DNA of 31,587 bases from an uncultured Oscillospiraceae bacterium (GTDB lineage: Bacteria; Bacillota; Clostridia; Oscillospirales; Oscillospiraceae), in NCBI GenBank assembly GCA_910577415.1, contig CAJTLK010000011.1, positions 1 to 31,587 on the forward strand. The letters run 5' to 3'. A model generated the notes under the pieces. The model had not been told where the DNA came from, searched no databases, and saw only the letters and a program-made list of their open reading frames with translations. A program made the position numbers and the translations under genes. Positions within the stretch are counted from its first letter, which is position 1, and each line of letters starts with the position of its first letter. Shown here one piece after another: positions 16,515-24,858 of this stretch.

Positions 16515-17972
16515 TCACACATAGTAAAGAAACTTGGTGTTGTACTTCTTATACATCCAGCAGCCGATGGCAAGGACCACTACCACATCCGCCAGCATCA
16601 GCAGGTGGAACCACACCGTTGGTATGGTGGCCTCAATGACGATCTTGCGGAAATAGCGGATGAACAGGTACACGGGATTGACCAGGAACAGATTCCGCAC
16701 CATAGGCTCATAGCCGTCGATAGTGTAGAAGATGGCAGACATATACATCAGCAGCATGGTAAATACGCTCCAGAGATACTGGACGTCCCGGAAGAAAACA
16801 AACATGGCCGACAGGATCAGTCCCACTCCAATGTTAAACAATACCAGACAAAGGATGGGGTACAGCAGACATACCAACTTCCATGTGAAGGTGATGTTAT
16901 CCAGCACGCAGAACACAAAAAAAACGCTCAGGGTCAGTCCAAAGTTGATGAGGGTCTGGACGTTCTTGGAGAAGAGAAACAGATACTTGGGCACGTTGAC
17001 CTTGGTAAAAATACCGGCGTTGCCCACAAGGGAAGTCATACCTTGACTGGTGGATTCGTTAAAGTAGGAGAACACCAGGTTGCCACAGAACAGATAAGTG
17101 GTATAGTGGGCGGTATTGCGCCCAAAAAACTGGGTAAACACCAGCCGCATGACCAACAGATTCAGCAGCGGGGAAAGCACGCTCCAGGCCATACCCAAAA
17201 CTGTACGTTTGTACTTCTTCTTAAAATCACGTTTAACCAGTTCCTCAAAGAGGAACTGGTAGCCCGCCAGCTTATGAAATAAGTTGTACTGAAGCAGGGC
17301 CCCATATAGCTTGGCCCACACTTTGCTTCCCAGTTCCAACAACAAGGTCAGCACAAAACACATTGCCGCCAGGCTGAGCGCATAGCACAGGCCTGGGATC
17401 GCCACCGCCTGAGCGGTCATGGCCATTCCTGGCCTTGAGAGCGCAATAGTAGTGCTGCGGCTCTTGTCCCCGCCGTCCCAACAGGTATCAATTACCTCCT
17501 GGGTATTGTCTATTTGGACCAAAACTTTTCCCTTCCAGCGGTTCTCCCAAAAGGTCAGTTCGGTTTTATCGGCCACAGCTATTTGGTATGAGATGCTGTC
17601 GGTCTGCCCCTCCGTGCGCCTCTCGTCATCCGGCGCAAACCAGCCGGGCTTTTTATTGTCACGCTCCGTCCACTGCCCATCCGCCGGACATTGGAGATCA
17701 ATGTCTTCTCCATCTACCTGGAGTCTTTCCAGGTAGATCGTCGTTTCTGCCGCACCTTCGTTCTTTTCATTCAGTGCGGTAAACGTCACTATCCGGGTAG
17801 GCTTCGGCACCGCCATTCCAATCGAAATGGCGATAAGAGCAGCACATCCCACCAGCACCAAGGCAACGCCCTTCTTGATGCCACTATAGCGATGCCACCA
17901 CAGACGCCCCCCTAACCAAAACGCCAGAGCTAGGATCAGCAATTCAATTATAATTGTTAATGTTTTTATCAT
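16515..17972 (-). CDS. Polysaccharide ABC exporter permease (Wzm/TagG type) with an N-terminal extracytoplasmic domain
   Basis: The C-terminal 255 residues (about 230-485) are an ordinary ABC-2 permease of the TagG/Wzm type, including VKRDFKKKYKRTVLGMAWSVLSP and a six-helix core. Ahead of it are about 225 extra residues: two helices (about 5-26 and 35-55), an extracytoplasmic segment of about 135 residues rich in polar beta-strand-like sequence, and one more helix (about 190-212). Ordinary family members lack this part. A role in substrate or wall binding is inference. The ATG overlaps the stop of the glycerophosphotransferase gene by four bases. Two perfect inverted repeats lie in the gene (17236-17260, 17712-17738). 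Confidence 0.9.
   Translation of the reverse strand: MIKTLTIIIELLILALAFWLGGRLWWHRYSGIKKGVALVLVGCAALIAISIGMAVPKPTRIVTFTALNEKNEGAAETTIYLERLQVDGEDIDLQCPADGQWTERDNKKPGWFAPDDERRTEGQTDSISYQIAVADKTELTFWENRWKGKVLVQIDNTQEVIDTCWDGGDKSRSTTIALSRPGMAMTAQAVAIPGLCYALSLAAMCFVLTLLLELGSKVWAKLYGALLQYNLFHKLAGYQFLFEELVKRDFKKKYKRTVLGMAWSVLSPLLNLLVMRLVFTQFFGRNTAHYTTYLFCGNLVFSYFNESTSQGMTSLVGNAGIFTKVNVPKYLFLFSKNVQTLINFGLTLSVFFVFCVLDNITFTWKLVCLLYPILCLVLFNIGVGLILSAMFVFFRDVQYLWSVFTMLLMYMSAIFYTIDGYEPMVRNLFLVNPVYLFIRYFRKIVIEATIPTVWFHLLMLADVVVVLAIGCWMYKKYNTKFLYYV
17236..17260. repeat. Perfect inverted repeat inside the exporter permease gene
   Basis: ACCAGTTCCTC and GAGGAACTGGT are perfect 11-base arms around AAA. It lies at the junction of the extra N-terminal part and the permease proper. 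Confidence 0.9.
17712..17738. repeat. Perfect inverted repeat inside the permease's extra domain
   Basis: ATCTACCTGG and CCAGGTAGAT are perfect 10-base arms with a seven-base spacer, in the codons of the extracytoplasmic segment. Confidence 0.88.
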
Positions 17973-20659
17973 GCTTTGCCTTCTAACTTCACGATCTCTT
18001 CATAGACTCGCTGGCAGTTATTTTGGTCCGAAAATGGGAAGGTAGCGTCGATCCGTTTTCTATATTCGTCCTTCAGCTGGCAGTCGTTTTCCATATATTC
18101 AATGATCCGCTCGACCAGTGCCTCTACTGAGTATTCCACTTCCCCAAAACCATCTGTTTCGTAGTCAAAATATCCCTTTTCGTAAGTATGTGCCCCGGAA
18201 AAAAACTCATCCTTGTCCGCCTGATAGTAGACCACCGGTTTTCTAAGATAGGCAAAATCAAAGGCTATGGAAGAATAATCTGTTATCACCAGGTCACTTT
18301 GAGCAAATACCTCTCGATAAGAGGTCTCCCCTCCCAGCTTCTTCATTCGCTGGTCACCGCTCAACACATCCGCTGTACTGCTCATGTTGGGGTGATTGAG
18401 AAACGAGATCGTGTAGCCCAACCTTTCTGCCGCGTCAAAGAGCCGTTGGTCATTTATCAGCTTATCGTACATAGCAAAATATTGGCTCTCACAGAAACCT
18501 GCTTTCAACTCGCGTTTCCCTGTTTCGGAGTTAATTCTTGTCACCAGATAGGCCCTCCATGTAGGCATAATAGTGATTATTCTTTTCTCACAGTGATAAA
18601 GGCGATCATAACGCGGAAACCCCGTCAGCTTTACTTCTTTTTTAGAATAATAATAGTTGTACTCCAAGATAGACTGGTACTCTGGATACGTAACTGTCAC
18701 AAACAGAGAAATATTTTTATTAAACCTGTTTAACCAAGCTGACAAATCATCCTTTGTAATGCCGTGCTGCAAAAAGACAAATTTTTGAGACTGCGCCAGA
18801 TCCCGGTATAGTACAGACTGGCCCTGAAATGGATGGAAGATGTACTCCTCCCCCTGAGAGGAAATGACACTGTCTGCCAAAAGGTATAGGGACTTATATC
18901 GCCACCCCAGGAATGGGATCACTCGTCCAACCTTTTTCAAGCGTTGATAATCCGGGCTTTTGGGAGATATAGCAAAATAAGCTTTTACGTCTTTGCGTTT
19001 TGCCACATACTGAAAAAACGCCTCACCATTATCATCTGCTTTGTCGATTCGGTCACTGATGAGCCAAATCTTTTTCCGCTGAAATGGCTTCATGATAAAC
19101 GTCATCAACCTAGCAAATACCGCCTTGCGCGCCCCCACTTTGTTCTTTTTCCATAATTCTTTTAGGTATGAGTACTCCCGCTGTATCCGGCCCTTTCGCC
19201 CGCATTTCTGCACATATAGACTTTTTCCGTCGGTTGTAAGCGCATATCCATCACGGCAAAAATAGCTGTTGCGATATTCTGAAGCAATCGGGCAGTGTTT
19301 TCCAAAAACCAATTTATTTCTGTCGATTCGCTTTCCATTTATCTCACAAAACAGAGATATGGTGTGTCTCTCAGCTTCCGGGTCAAGAGAAACTGTACAT
19401 TGAAATCCATACCCAAAATAGATCGGTTCATCCAACGCCATTCGATCCAAATATCTATCAGTCTGCGTGCAGGGCATCTTTTCCCCATTGACCTCTAAAT
19501 AGATTTGCGGCGCTCTGCGGTCACCGGCCATCAGCACAGTGTACCCTTCAATGGAGATCGTGCTTTGATCAAGGGTAATGAAATCTATATAGGTCTTGTT
19601 CTTATCCAAATTGCAGATACAAGTATTCTGATAGTAGAGCATCGCATTCTTGTATCCCCACAGCATATCTGCATCCCGGCCATACTTTTTCTTCAAAATG
19701 AAAGCTTTATGCTCAATCGCAATATCCTGTTGGGCCATAATGACGTCATCATCAAAATACGAGAATAAAGAGAATAGCAATGACTTATATTCAGCTATCT
19801 CTTTCTCGTTCATAATTCCTTGCGGAATATGCTCTTGCAACACACGCCATTGGAGATCATACATCAAAGCAAATTGCACAAACCTCGGGATATACCCTAT
19901 TTTCTCCATGCAATTTATAATGGTCGCTTCTATTAAGCCCTTCAAATATGGTGTATACCATTCGACATTATTTACTGATGCCTGGATCGCCGAACTGGCT
20001 CCCATCATCCGCTTTCGATATTGATAAGCCCCTTTTCCCACAACCCCAAGTGACATTTTTTTCAAAAGGCACTTCAACATTTCTTTTCCGTCTTCACAAT
20101 ATGCAAGGTTCAAATCAAAACACATTTCCCTGGCAGTCTCCATCTTGATAAACGCGGAGGAACAGCTTAATTGAACCACCTGCCACTCCCGGAGTAGATT
20201 GATGACCCGTGTACCTTTCCGAAATTTTCTATTTTGCCTATGCGCACCAGACTCTCCATCAAAAAAGAACATCGGGATCGCCGCCACATCTGTTTCTTCC
20301 TCATGCTCTACAAAAAACTTATAGACTTCTGACATCGTATTTGCATCCAGCTTATCATCCGAATCCAAAAAGTTGATATATCGCCCCTGAATATATTTCA
20401 ATCCCTCGTTCCGTGCAGAAGAGACCCCCCCGTTCTCCTTATGGATGACCAGCACATTTTCTGGGTACCGAGCGGCATACTCATCACAAATGGCCCCACT
20501 GCCGTCAGTGGAGCCGTCATTGACCATGATAAGCTGTATCTTCTCAAAACCAAAGTCTTGCTGAATCAGGCTGTCTACCGCCTCCCGCAGAAAAGGCTCC
20601 ACATTGTAGACCGCCATCACCACAGAAAATTCAAAAGGGTACTCTCTCTGTTCGTCCAT
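17969..20659 (-). CDS. Fused GT2 glycosyltransferase and CDP-glycerol glycerophosphotransferase (TagF-like)
   Basis: This 896-residue fusion has a GT-A domain at about residues 10-250, with MAVYNVEPFLREAVDSL, VNDGSTDGS and FLDSDD. A middle region of about 270 residues is not assigned. From about 530 there is a TagB/TagF-type glycerophosphotransferase with LQHGITKDD, FLNHPNM and VITDYSSIAFDF. The C-terminal enzyme would move glycerol-phosphate (or a similar polyol-phosphate) from its CDP form to a growing chain, making a teichoic-acid-like polymer. ATG 20659 has GAGGAGAGG upstream. The gene is the most AT-rich in the window. No CDP-glycerol synthase gene is nearby. Confidence 0.92.
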   Translation of the reverse strand: MDEQREYPFEFSVVMAVYNVEPFLREAVDSLIQQDFGFEKIQLIMVNDGSTDGSGAICDEYAARYPENVLVIHKENGGVSSARNEGLKYIQGRYINFLDSDDKLDANTMSEVYKFFVEHEEETDVAAIPMFFFDGESGAHRQNRKFRKGTRVINLLREWQVVQLSCSSAFIKMETAREMCFDLNLAYCEDGKEMLKCLLKKMSLGVVGKGAYQYRKRMMGASSAIQASVNNVEWYTPYLKGLIEATIINCMEKIGYIPRFVQFALMYDLQWRVLQEHIPQGIMNEKEIAEYKSLLFSLFSYFDDDVIMAQQDIAIEHKAFILKKKYGRDADMLWGYKNAMLYYQNTCICNLDKNKTYIDFITLDQSTISIEGYTVLMAGDRRAPQIYLEVNGEKMPCTQTDRYLDRMALDEPIYFGYGFQCTVSLDPEAERHTISLFCEINGKRIDRNKLVFGKHCPIASEYRNSYFCRDGYALTTDGKSLYVQKCGRKGRIQREYSYLKELWKKNKVGARKAVFARLMTFIMKPFQRKKIWLISDRIDKADDNGEAFFQYVAKRKDVKAYFAISPKSPDYQRLKKVGRVIPFLGWRYKSLYLLADSVISSQGEEYIFHPFQGQSVLYRDLAQSQKFVFLQHGITKDDLSAWLNRFNKNISLFVTVTYPEYQSILEYNYYYSKKEVKLTGFPRYDRLYHCEKRIITIMPTWRAYLVTRINSETGKRELKAGFCESQYFAMYDKLINDQRLFDAAERLGYTISFLNHPNMSSTADVLSGDQRMKKLGGETSYREVFAQSDLVITDYSSIAFDFAYLRKPVVYYQADKDEFFSGAHTYEKGYFDYETDGFGEVEYSVEALVERIIEYMENDCQLKDEYRKRIDATFPFSDQNNCQRVYEEIVKLEGKA

Positions 20660-20677
20660 TGTTCCTCTCCTCACTGT

Positions 20678-21688
20678 TTATAGAGGCCTTCCGTGTTTCA
20701 ACTCGTATAACTTACTCACACACCAGGCCATGAAAAAGGACCACCAAGTCGCATAGGGCACCAGTGCCAGGACCAACCTTCCGGCCAATCCCACCCCAAT
20801 GCTCTCCCCTGCCCGCTTCACATGAGGCGCACTAAACTTCGCAATCTCACACAGCTGGGACTTTGACTTTTCCCGTGCCTGCCGTGGGTTTTTATAATAG
20901 CCGCACCAGATCCCAATGGCGGACGCCGCACACTGCGCCAAAAGCAGTTCTTCCAGCTCCGGCCAGCGCTCCTTCATATCCTCGTATCGCTCCCTGGCTG
21001 CCTGGTAGTGGTTCAGTCGATTTTCCAGTGAAACATCGGCCACAATACTCCCTGAACGCTGTATATAGTTGTACCTCGCCTCCGGCAGACAGATCACCTT
21101 TTTCGCCCGTTCAAACAGGCGGTACATCACCGCAATATCCTCAAACGTCCGCCCCTCCGGAAAAACGATCCCATTCCACAGACTTTTCCGAAACAGCTTG
21201 TCCGCACAATAATTCTGCATCACATCATTTTCCAAAAGCAGCTCCAGACCCGTCCTCCGATCCAAGCTCTTTTCCTCTTGCCAGCCTCGAAAGGCCTTCT
21301 TATCCTTGAATATCTCCATCCTGCCGCACACCGCGATGTCCGCGCCATACTTTCGCGCACCATGGAGCAGATATTCAAACATATCCGGCTCGATCCAATC
21401 GTCGCTGTCCACCCATCCCAGCCACTCGCCGGTGGCGGCAGCAAGTCCGGCGTTCCGGGCGGAGGATACCCCGCCGTTTGGCTTATGGATAACGGTTATC
21501 CTTTTGTCTCTGGCGGCGTACTCGTCACAGATGGCTCCGCAGTTGTCCGGAGAGCCGTCGTCCACCAGGATGATCTCTAAATTCTCGTAGGTCTGGTTTA
21601 CGATGCTGTCCAGACACTTGCGCAGATAGGGCTCCACCTTGTAGACCGGGACGATCACGGATATTTTCGGACTGTCCACGCCCCTCAC
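20678..21688 (-). CDS. GT2 family glycosyltransferase
   Basis: This enzyme of about 336 residues has a GT-A fold N-terminal half: ISVIVPVYKVEPYLRKCLDSI, VDDGSPDNCG, NGGVSSARNAG and WVDSDDWIEP with the DxD-like metal site. The C-terminal third is helical, with a hydrophobic stretch near residue 300 that may attach it to the membrane. The start is uncertain: GTG at 21688 gives a four-base GTGA overlap with the upstream gene's stop, while GTG 21697 and GTG 21679 are also possible. It would add one sugar to the cluster's polymer or its linkage unit. The donor is unknown. Confidence 0.9.
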   Translation of the reverse strand: MRGVDSPKISVIVPVYKVEPYLRKCLDSIVNQTYENLEIILVDDGSPDNCGAICDEYAARDKRITVIHKPNGGVSSARNAGLAAATGEWLGWVDSDDWIEPDMFEYLLHGARKYGADIAVCGRMEIFKDKKAFRGWQEEKSLDRRTGLELLLENDVMQNYCADKLFRKSLWNGIVFPEGRTFEDIAVMYRLFERAKKVICLPEARYNYIQRSGSIVADVSLENRLNHYQAARERYEDMKERWPELEELLLAQCAASAIGIWCGYYKNPRQAREKSKSQLCEIAKFSAPHVKRAGESIGVGLAGRLVLALVPYATWWSFFMAWCVSKLYELKHGRPL

Positions 21689-22779
21689 CCCATCCACGCT
21701 TTTTTCACGGCCTCCGCCACCAGCCTCACGTCAAAGCCCGCGGCGGCAGCCTCCTCTGCGGCTGCGGTTCGGTCCGCCGGAGTCCGAGCTTTTGCGATCT
21801 CCTTCGCCCACTCTTTAGCCGAAGCTGTCAGCGGCAGGAAGCGCGTCCTCTCCCCGCTCCGGCACTCCTCTGTGATCGAGTCGGAAAAAAAGCAGGGCAG
21901 TCCCGCAGCCTGGGCTTCTATCCCCGTCACGGGCAACCCTTCGAACCGGCTGGGGAGAACAAATACGTCCATGGCCCAGTAGAGCCGCTCCACCTTGTCG
22001 GTGGTGCCGTAGAAAATGACTTTACCCTCAATATCCAGCTCCTTCGTCTTTTCCTCCAGCCTGGGCTTGTCCTCTCCCTCGCCTACCAGGAGCAAAACGC
22101 TCTCCGGGCGCTGGGTAACGACCTCTTTGAAAACATCCAGCAGAAACTCCTGGTTCTTCTGGTAGCACAACCGGCCCACATTTCCAATGACCGACCTGCC
22201 CTCTAGCCTCAGTTCCTTCCGAACTCTCTCCCGTTCTTCGGCATCAAAACGGAATCGCTCGGTATCGATGCCATTGGGAATAAACTGCCAGTTTTCAGCA
22301 TCCCCAAACAAGAATTCCGCCGCCGCCCGCGAACAGGTCCAGCGGCAGGTCATCGCATTTGCATACTTCCTTTTTGCCCAATGGTGAAGGGCCAGCTTCA
22401 AGGGACGTGTCAGGCTCTTCCGCAAGGCGGTGTTATGGCTGTGGGCAATGCAGACCGGCACTCCGGCCTCCCCGGCAAGAGCCAGATAGGCCAGGGAAAG
22501 AGCCTGATAGGCGTTCAGATGGACCGCGTCGTACCGCCGCTCCTCCAGGAGTTTTTGAAACAGTCTGCGATTTTCCCCTACCTTACGGGTGCTGCCGGAA
22601 AGCTGGTGGAAACGGACCCCCAGCTCCTCCAAGGGTGCGGTGAACACGCTCTGGCCCAGCTTGGCACACACGACGTCGATGGTTAGCCCGGTACGGTCCA
22701 TAGAGCGGATCACGTTGGCGAGAAATGCCTCGATGCCTCCAGATTCCCACGTCTCGCACAGCACGCAGACTCGCTTCAC
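21685..22779 (-). CDS. GT4-type glycosyltransferase (GT-B fold)
   Basis: This protein of about 364 residues is the first gene of the glycan cluster. It shows CETWESGGIEAFL at the N-terminus, FIPNGIDTERF in the middle, VGNVGRLCYQKNQEFLLDVF and the E-x7-E nucleotide-sugar motif EGLPVTGIE. It resembles EpsF/capsule-type retaining transferases. The start is uncertain: GTG 22779 (MKRVCV) gives the usual N-terminus, but TTG 22803 and GTG 22788 also lie in frame. A hairpin lies immediately upstream in the leader. The acceptor is probably lipid-linked. Confidence 0.9.
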   Translation of the reverse strand: MKRVCVLCETWESGGIEAFLANVIRSMDRTGLTIDVVCAKLGQSVFTAPLEELGVRFHQLSGSTRKVGENRRLFQKLLEERRYDAVHLNAYQALSLAYLALAGEAGVPVCIAHSHNTALRKSLTRPLKLALHHWAKRKYANAMTCRWTCSRAAAEFLFGDAENWQFIPNGIDTERFRFDAEERERVRKELRLEGRSVIGNVGRLCYQKNQEFLLDVFKEVVTQRPESVLLLVGEGEDKPRLEEKTKELDIEGKVIFYGTTDKVERLYWAMDVFVLPSRFEGLPVTGIEAQAAGLPCFFSDSITEECRSGERTRFLPLTASAKEWAKEIAKARTPADRTAAAEEAAAAGFDVRLVAEAVKKAWMG

Positions 22780-22804
22780 GTCTCCCACCCCACGTCTTTT
22801 CAAA

Positions 22805-22832
22805 ATATCACAGAATAAAAATTCTGTGATAT
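22805..22832 (-). promoter_or_regulatory. Leader hairpin ahead of the glycan cluster
   Basis: A perfect 12-bp stem, ATATCACAGAAT with its complement and a four-base loop, lies between the promoter at 22.9 kb and the first gene. On the transcribed strand only TTTTG follows, so it would be a weak terminator at best. It may be an attenuator, an mRNA-stabilising hairpin or a protein-binding palindrome. Confidence 0.7.
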
Positions 22833-22887
22833 ATGCAGGGAAACAAAAAATCGCCTATGGGCATTCCCCTCCATAATAGACAGAAGT

Positions 22888-22916
22888 ATTATACCCTTAT
22901 ATTCATAAGATTGCAA
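22888..22916 (-). promoter_or_regulatory. Sigma-A-type promoter for the glycan cluster
   Basis: On the minus strand TTGCAA (22916-22911), a 17-base spacer and TATAAT (22893-22888) form a strong match. Transcription would begin near 22881, giving a leader of about 100 bases. It is the only strong promoter I found for the genes down to 9.8 kb. Confidence 0.8.
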
Positions 22917-22944
22917 CCGACAATTTCCAACAACCTTTCTATAA

Positions 22945-22984
22945 AATAACCAGCCGCGGAGCGTTTTCTCCGCGGCTGGTTATT
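22945..22984 (-). terminator. Rho-independent terminator of the crt-hbd transcript
   Basis: A perfect 17-bp stem (arms 22945-22961 and 22968-22984) has a six-base loop and the GC core CCAGCCGCGGAG. On the minus strand it is followed by TTATAG and ends in a T-rich arm. It lies just after hbd and just upstream of the glycan-cluster promoter. Confidence 0.88.
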
Positions 22985-23007
22985 ACATCTTATCTTTTTT
23001 GTCTTTT

Positions 23008-23880
23008 TTACAGCTCGTCCACGGCGGTCTTGGTGCGGTCGGCGTTGTAGACGTAGAAGCCCTTGCCGGTCTTGGCGCCCAGGTTGCCGCCCCGGACCAT
23101 CTTGCGGATGAGGGGGCAGGCCCGGTATTTGCTGTCGCCGGTCTCATTGTAGAGCACGTCCATGATGGCAAGGCAGATGTCCAGGCCGATAAAGTCGCCC
23201 AGCTCCAGGGGCCCCATGGGATGGTTGGCGCCCAGCCGCATGGCGGCGTCGATACCGGCGATGTTGGAGACGCCCTCCATCTTGATAAAGGCAGCCTCGT
23301 TGATCATGGGGATGAGGATGCGGTTGACCACGAAGCCAGCGGCCTCGTTGACCTGCACCGGGGTCTTGCCCAGCTGCTCGGAGATGCTCTTGATAGTCTC
23401 TACCAGCTCAGCGGGGGTGTTGGCCCCAGCGATGACCTCGATGAGCTTCATGCGGTCAGCGGGGTTGAAGAAGTGCATACCGATGAGGGGATGGCTCAGG
23501 CCCTTGCCGATCTCGGTGATGGACAGGCTGGAGGTGTTGGAGGCAAAGATGCACTCCGGCTTGCACAGCTTATCCAGCTCGCCAAAGGTGGTCTGCTTCA
23601 CGCCCATGTCCTCAAAGGCGGCCTCCACAATGAGGTCGCAGTCAGCGCACAGGTCCTCCTTCAGGCCAGGGGTGATGGCGGCACAGATGGCGTCGGCCTT
23701 GGCCTGGTCCATCTTTCCCTTCTCCACCAGCTTGGCGTAGCCCTTCTGGATCTTGGCAAGACCGTTCTCAGCCCACTCCTGCTTGATGTCGCACAGGGCA
23801 ACGGTGAAGCCCTCTGTCTGGGCAAAGGCCTTGGCGATGCCCTGGCCCATGGTACCCGCGCCGATAACTCCAACTTTCAT
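23008..23880 (-). CDS. hbd: 3-hydroxybutyryl-CoA dehydrogenase
   Basis: This 290-residue enzyme reduces acetoacetyl-CoA to 3-hydroxybutyryl-CoA in the butyrate pathway. The Rossmann motif GAGTMG (7-12) binds NAD(P). SNTSSLSI and GMHFFNPADRM hold the active-site Ser and His. FVVNRILIPMINEA and the LGANHPMGPLEL segment belong to the C-terminal helical domain. Length is normal for the short bacterial form. AAGGAG lies ten bases before the ATG. It follows the crotonase gene by 48 bases on the same strand and shares its promoter. Thiolase, acyl-CoA dehydrogenase and electron-transfer flavoprotein genes of the classic bcs cluster are absent here. Confidence 0.96.
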   Translation of the reverse strand: MKVGVIGAGTMGQGIAKAFAQTEGFTVALCDIKQEWAENGLAKIQKGYAKLVEKGKMDQAKADAICAAITPGLKEDLCADCDLIVEAAFEDMGVKQTTFGELDKLCKPECIFASNTSSLSITEIGKGLSHPLIGMHFFNPADRMKLIEVIAGANTPAELVETIKSISEQLGKTPVQVNEAAGFVVNRILIPMINEAAFIKMEGVSNIAGIDAAMRLGANHPMGPLELGDFIGLDICLAIMDVLYNETGDSKYRACPLIRKMVRGGNLGAKTGKGFYVYNADRTKTAVDEL

Positions 23881-23928
23881 GTCAGTACACTCCTTTTTAA
23901 TATAAAATTTTATTTGTGATACACTCGC

Positions 23929-24714
23929 TCAGTTGTTAGTGAAGACCGCCTTGGGCTTGGGCTTCTCTTTGGACAGGAAGCAGGTCATGCCCTCCACCTG
24001 GTCATGGGTCTCGAAGCAATCACCGAAGATCTTCTCCTCGATGGCTACGGCCTTGTCAATGGAGACCTGAAGTCCCTCGTTGACGGCCTTCTTGCAGCCC
24101 CGGACGGCGATGGGGGCGTTTTTGGCGACCTGGGAGGCCAGCTTCAAGGCGGCATCCATCAGCTCGGCCTGGGGATAGACGGCGTTCACAAGGCCAATGC
24201 GCAGAGCCTCGTTGGCGTCGATGTTCCGGGCGGTGTAGAGAAGCTGCTTGGCCATGCCCACGCTGACCAGACGGGCCAGGCGCTGGGTCCCGCCAAAGCC
24301 GGGGGTGATACCCAAGCCCACCTCGGGCTGGCCGAACATGGCGTTATCCGAGCAGATGCGGATGTCACAGGACATGGCCAGCTCGTTGCCACCGCCCAGG
24401 GCAAAGCCGTTCACCGCGGCGATGACGGGCAGGGGGAAGTTTTCGATCATCAGGAAAATGTCATTGCCCAGCTTGCCAAAAGCCTCGCCCTCGGCCTTGG
24501 TCATGGTGGACATAGAGCCAATGTCAGCTCCGGCCACAAAGCTCTTCTCCCCCGCGCCGGTGAGCACTACACAGCGGGTGGCGTTCTGGTCAATACCCTC
24601 AAAGGCGGCCTTCAGATCGGCCAGGACCTCCGGGTTCAGAGCGTTGAGGGCCTGGGGCCGGTCAATGGTAACGACGGTCACAGCATCCTTTTGCTCCACA
24701 GTTACAAATCCCAT
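23929..24714 (-). CDS. crt: Enoyl-CoA hydratase (crotonase)
   Basis: This 261-residue crotonase would interconvert 3-hydroxybutyryl-CoA and crotonyl-CoA, the step next to Hbd. FVAGADIGSM and FALGGGNELAM form the oxyanion-hole region, with catalytic Glu111 and Glu131 (PEVGLGITPGFGGTQRL). Length is typical. ATG 24714 is preceded by AAGGAGG; a longer frame reaching 24777 has no such support. A promoter lies about 95 bases upstream. Together with hbd it gives two middle steps of butyrate formation. A related 2-enoyl-CoA hydratase role is possible, but the context supports crotonase. Confidence 0.95.
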   Translation of the reverse strand: MGFVTVEQKDAVTVVTIDRPQALNALNPEVLADLKAAFEGIDQNATRCVVLTGAGEKSFVAGADIGSMSTMTKAEGEAFGKLGNDIFLMIENFPLPVIAAVNGFALGGGNELAMSCDIRICSDNAMFGQPEVGLGITPGFGGTQRLARLVSVGMAKQLLYTARNIDANEALRIGLVNAVYPQAELMDAALKLASQVAKNAPIAVRGCKKAVNEGLQVSIDKAVAIEEKIFGDCFETHDQVEGMTCFLSKEKPKPKAVFTNN

Positions 24715-24810
24715 TTGTTCTGCCTCCTTAGCTAAAATAGTTATTTTTTTAACAATACTGGCCCTAAAAAAACGCAACTCGAACCAGGGTCAAGTCGCTT
24801 GTTCCAGATA

Positions 24811-24839
24811 AGTATAGTCCATTCTTCGGGGAAACGCAA
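24811..24839 (-). promoter_or_regulatory. Promoter candidate for crt-hbd
   Basis: On the minus strand TTGCGT (24839-24834), 17 bases, then TATACT (24816-24811). The leader to the crt ATG would be about 90 bases and includes a run of T near 24770. Confidence 0.65.
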
Positions 24840-24858
24840 GAGCAAATCGCCGGGAAGA

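Noticed and set aside
22808..22864. Listing the 18-residue leader frame as a gene
   Set aside because: Its ribosome site is spaced only about three bases from the ATG and there is no independent support. It is kept only as part of a low-scored finding.
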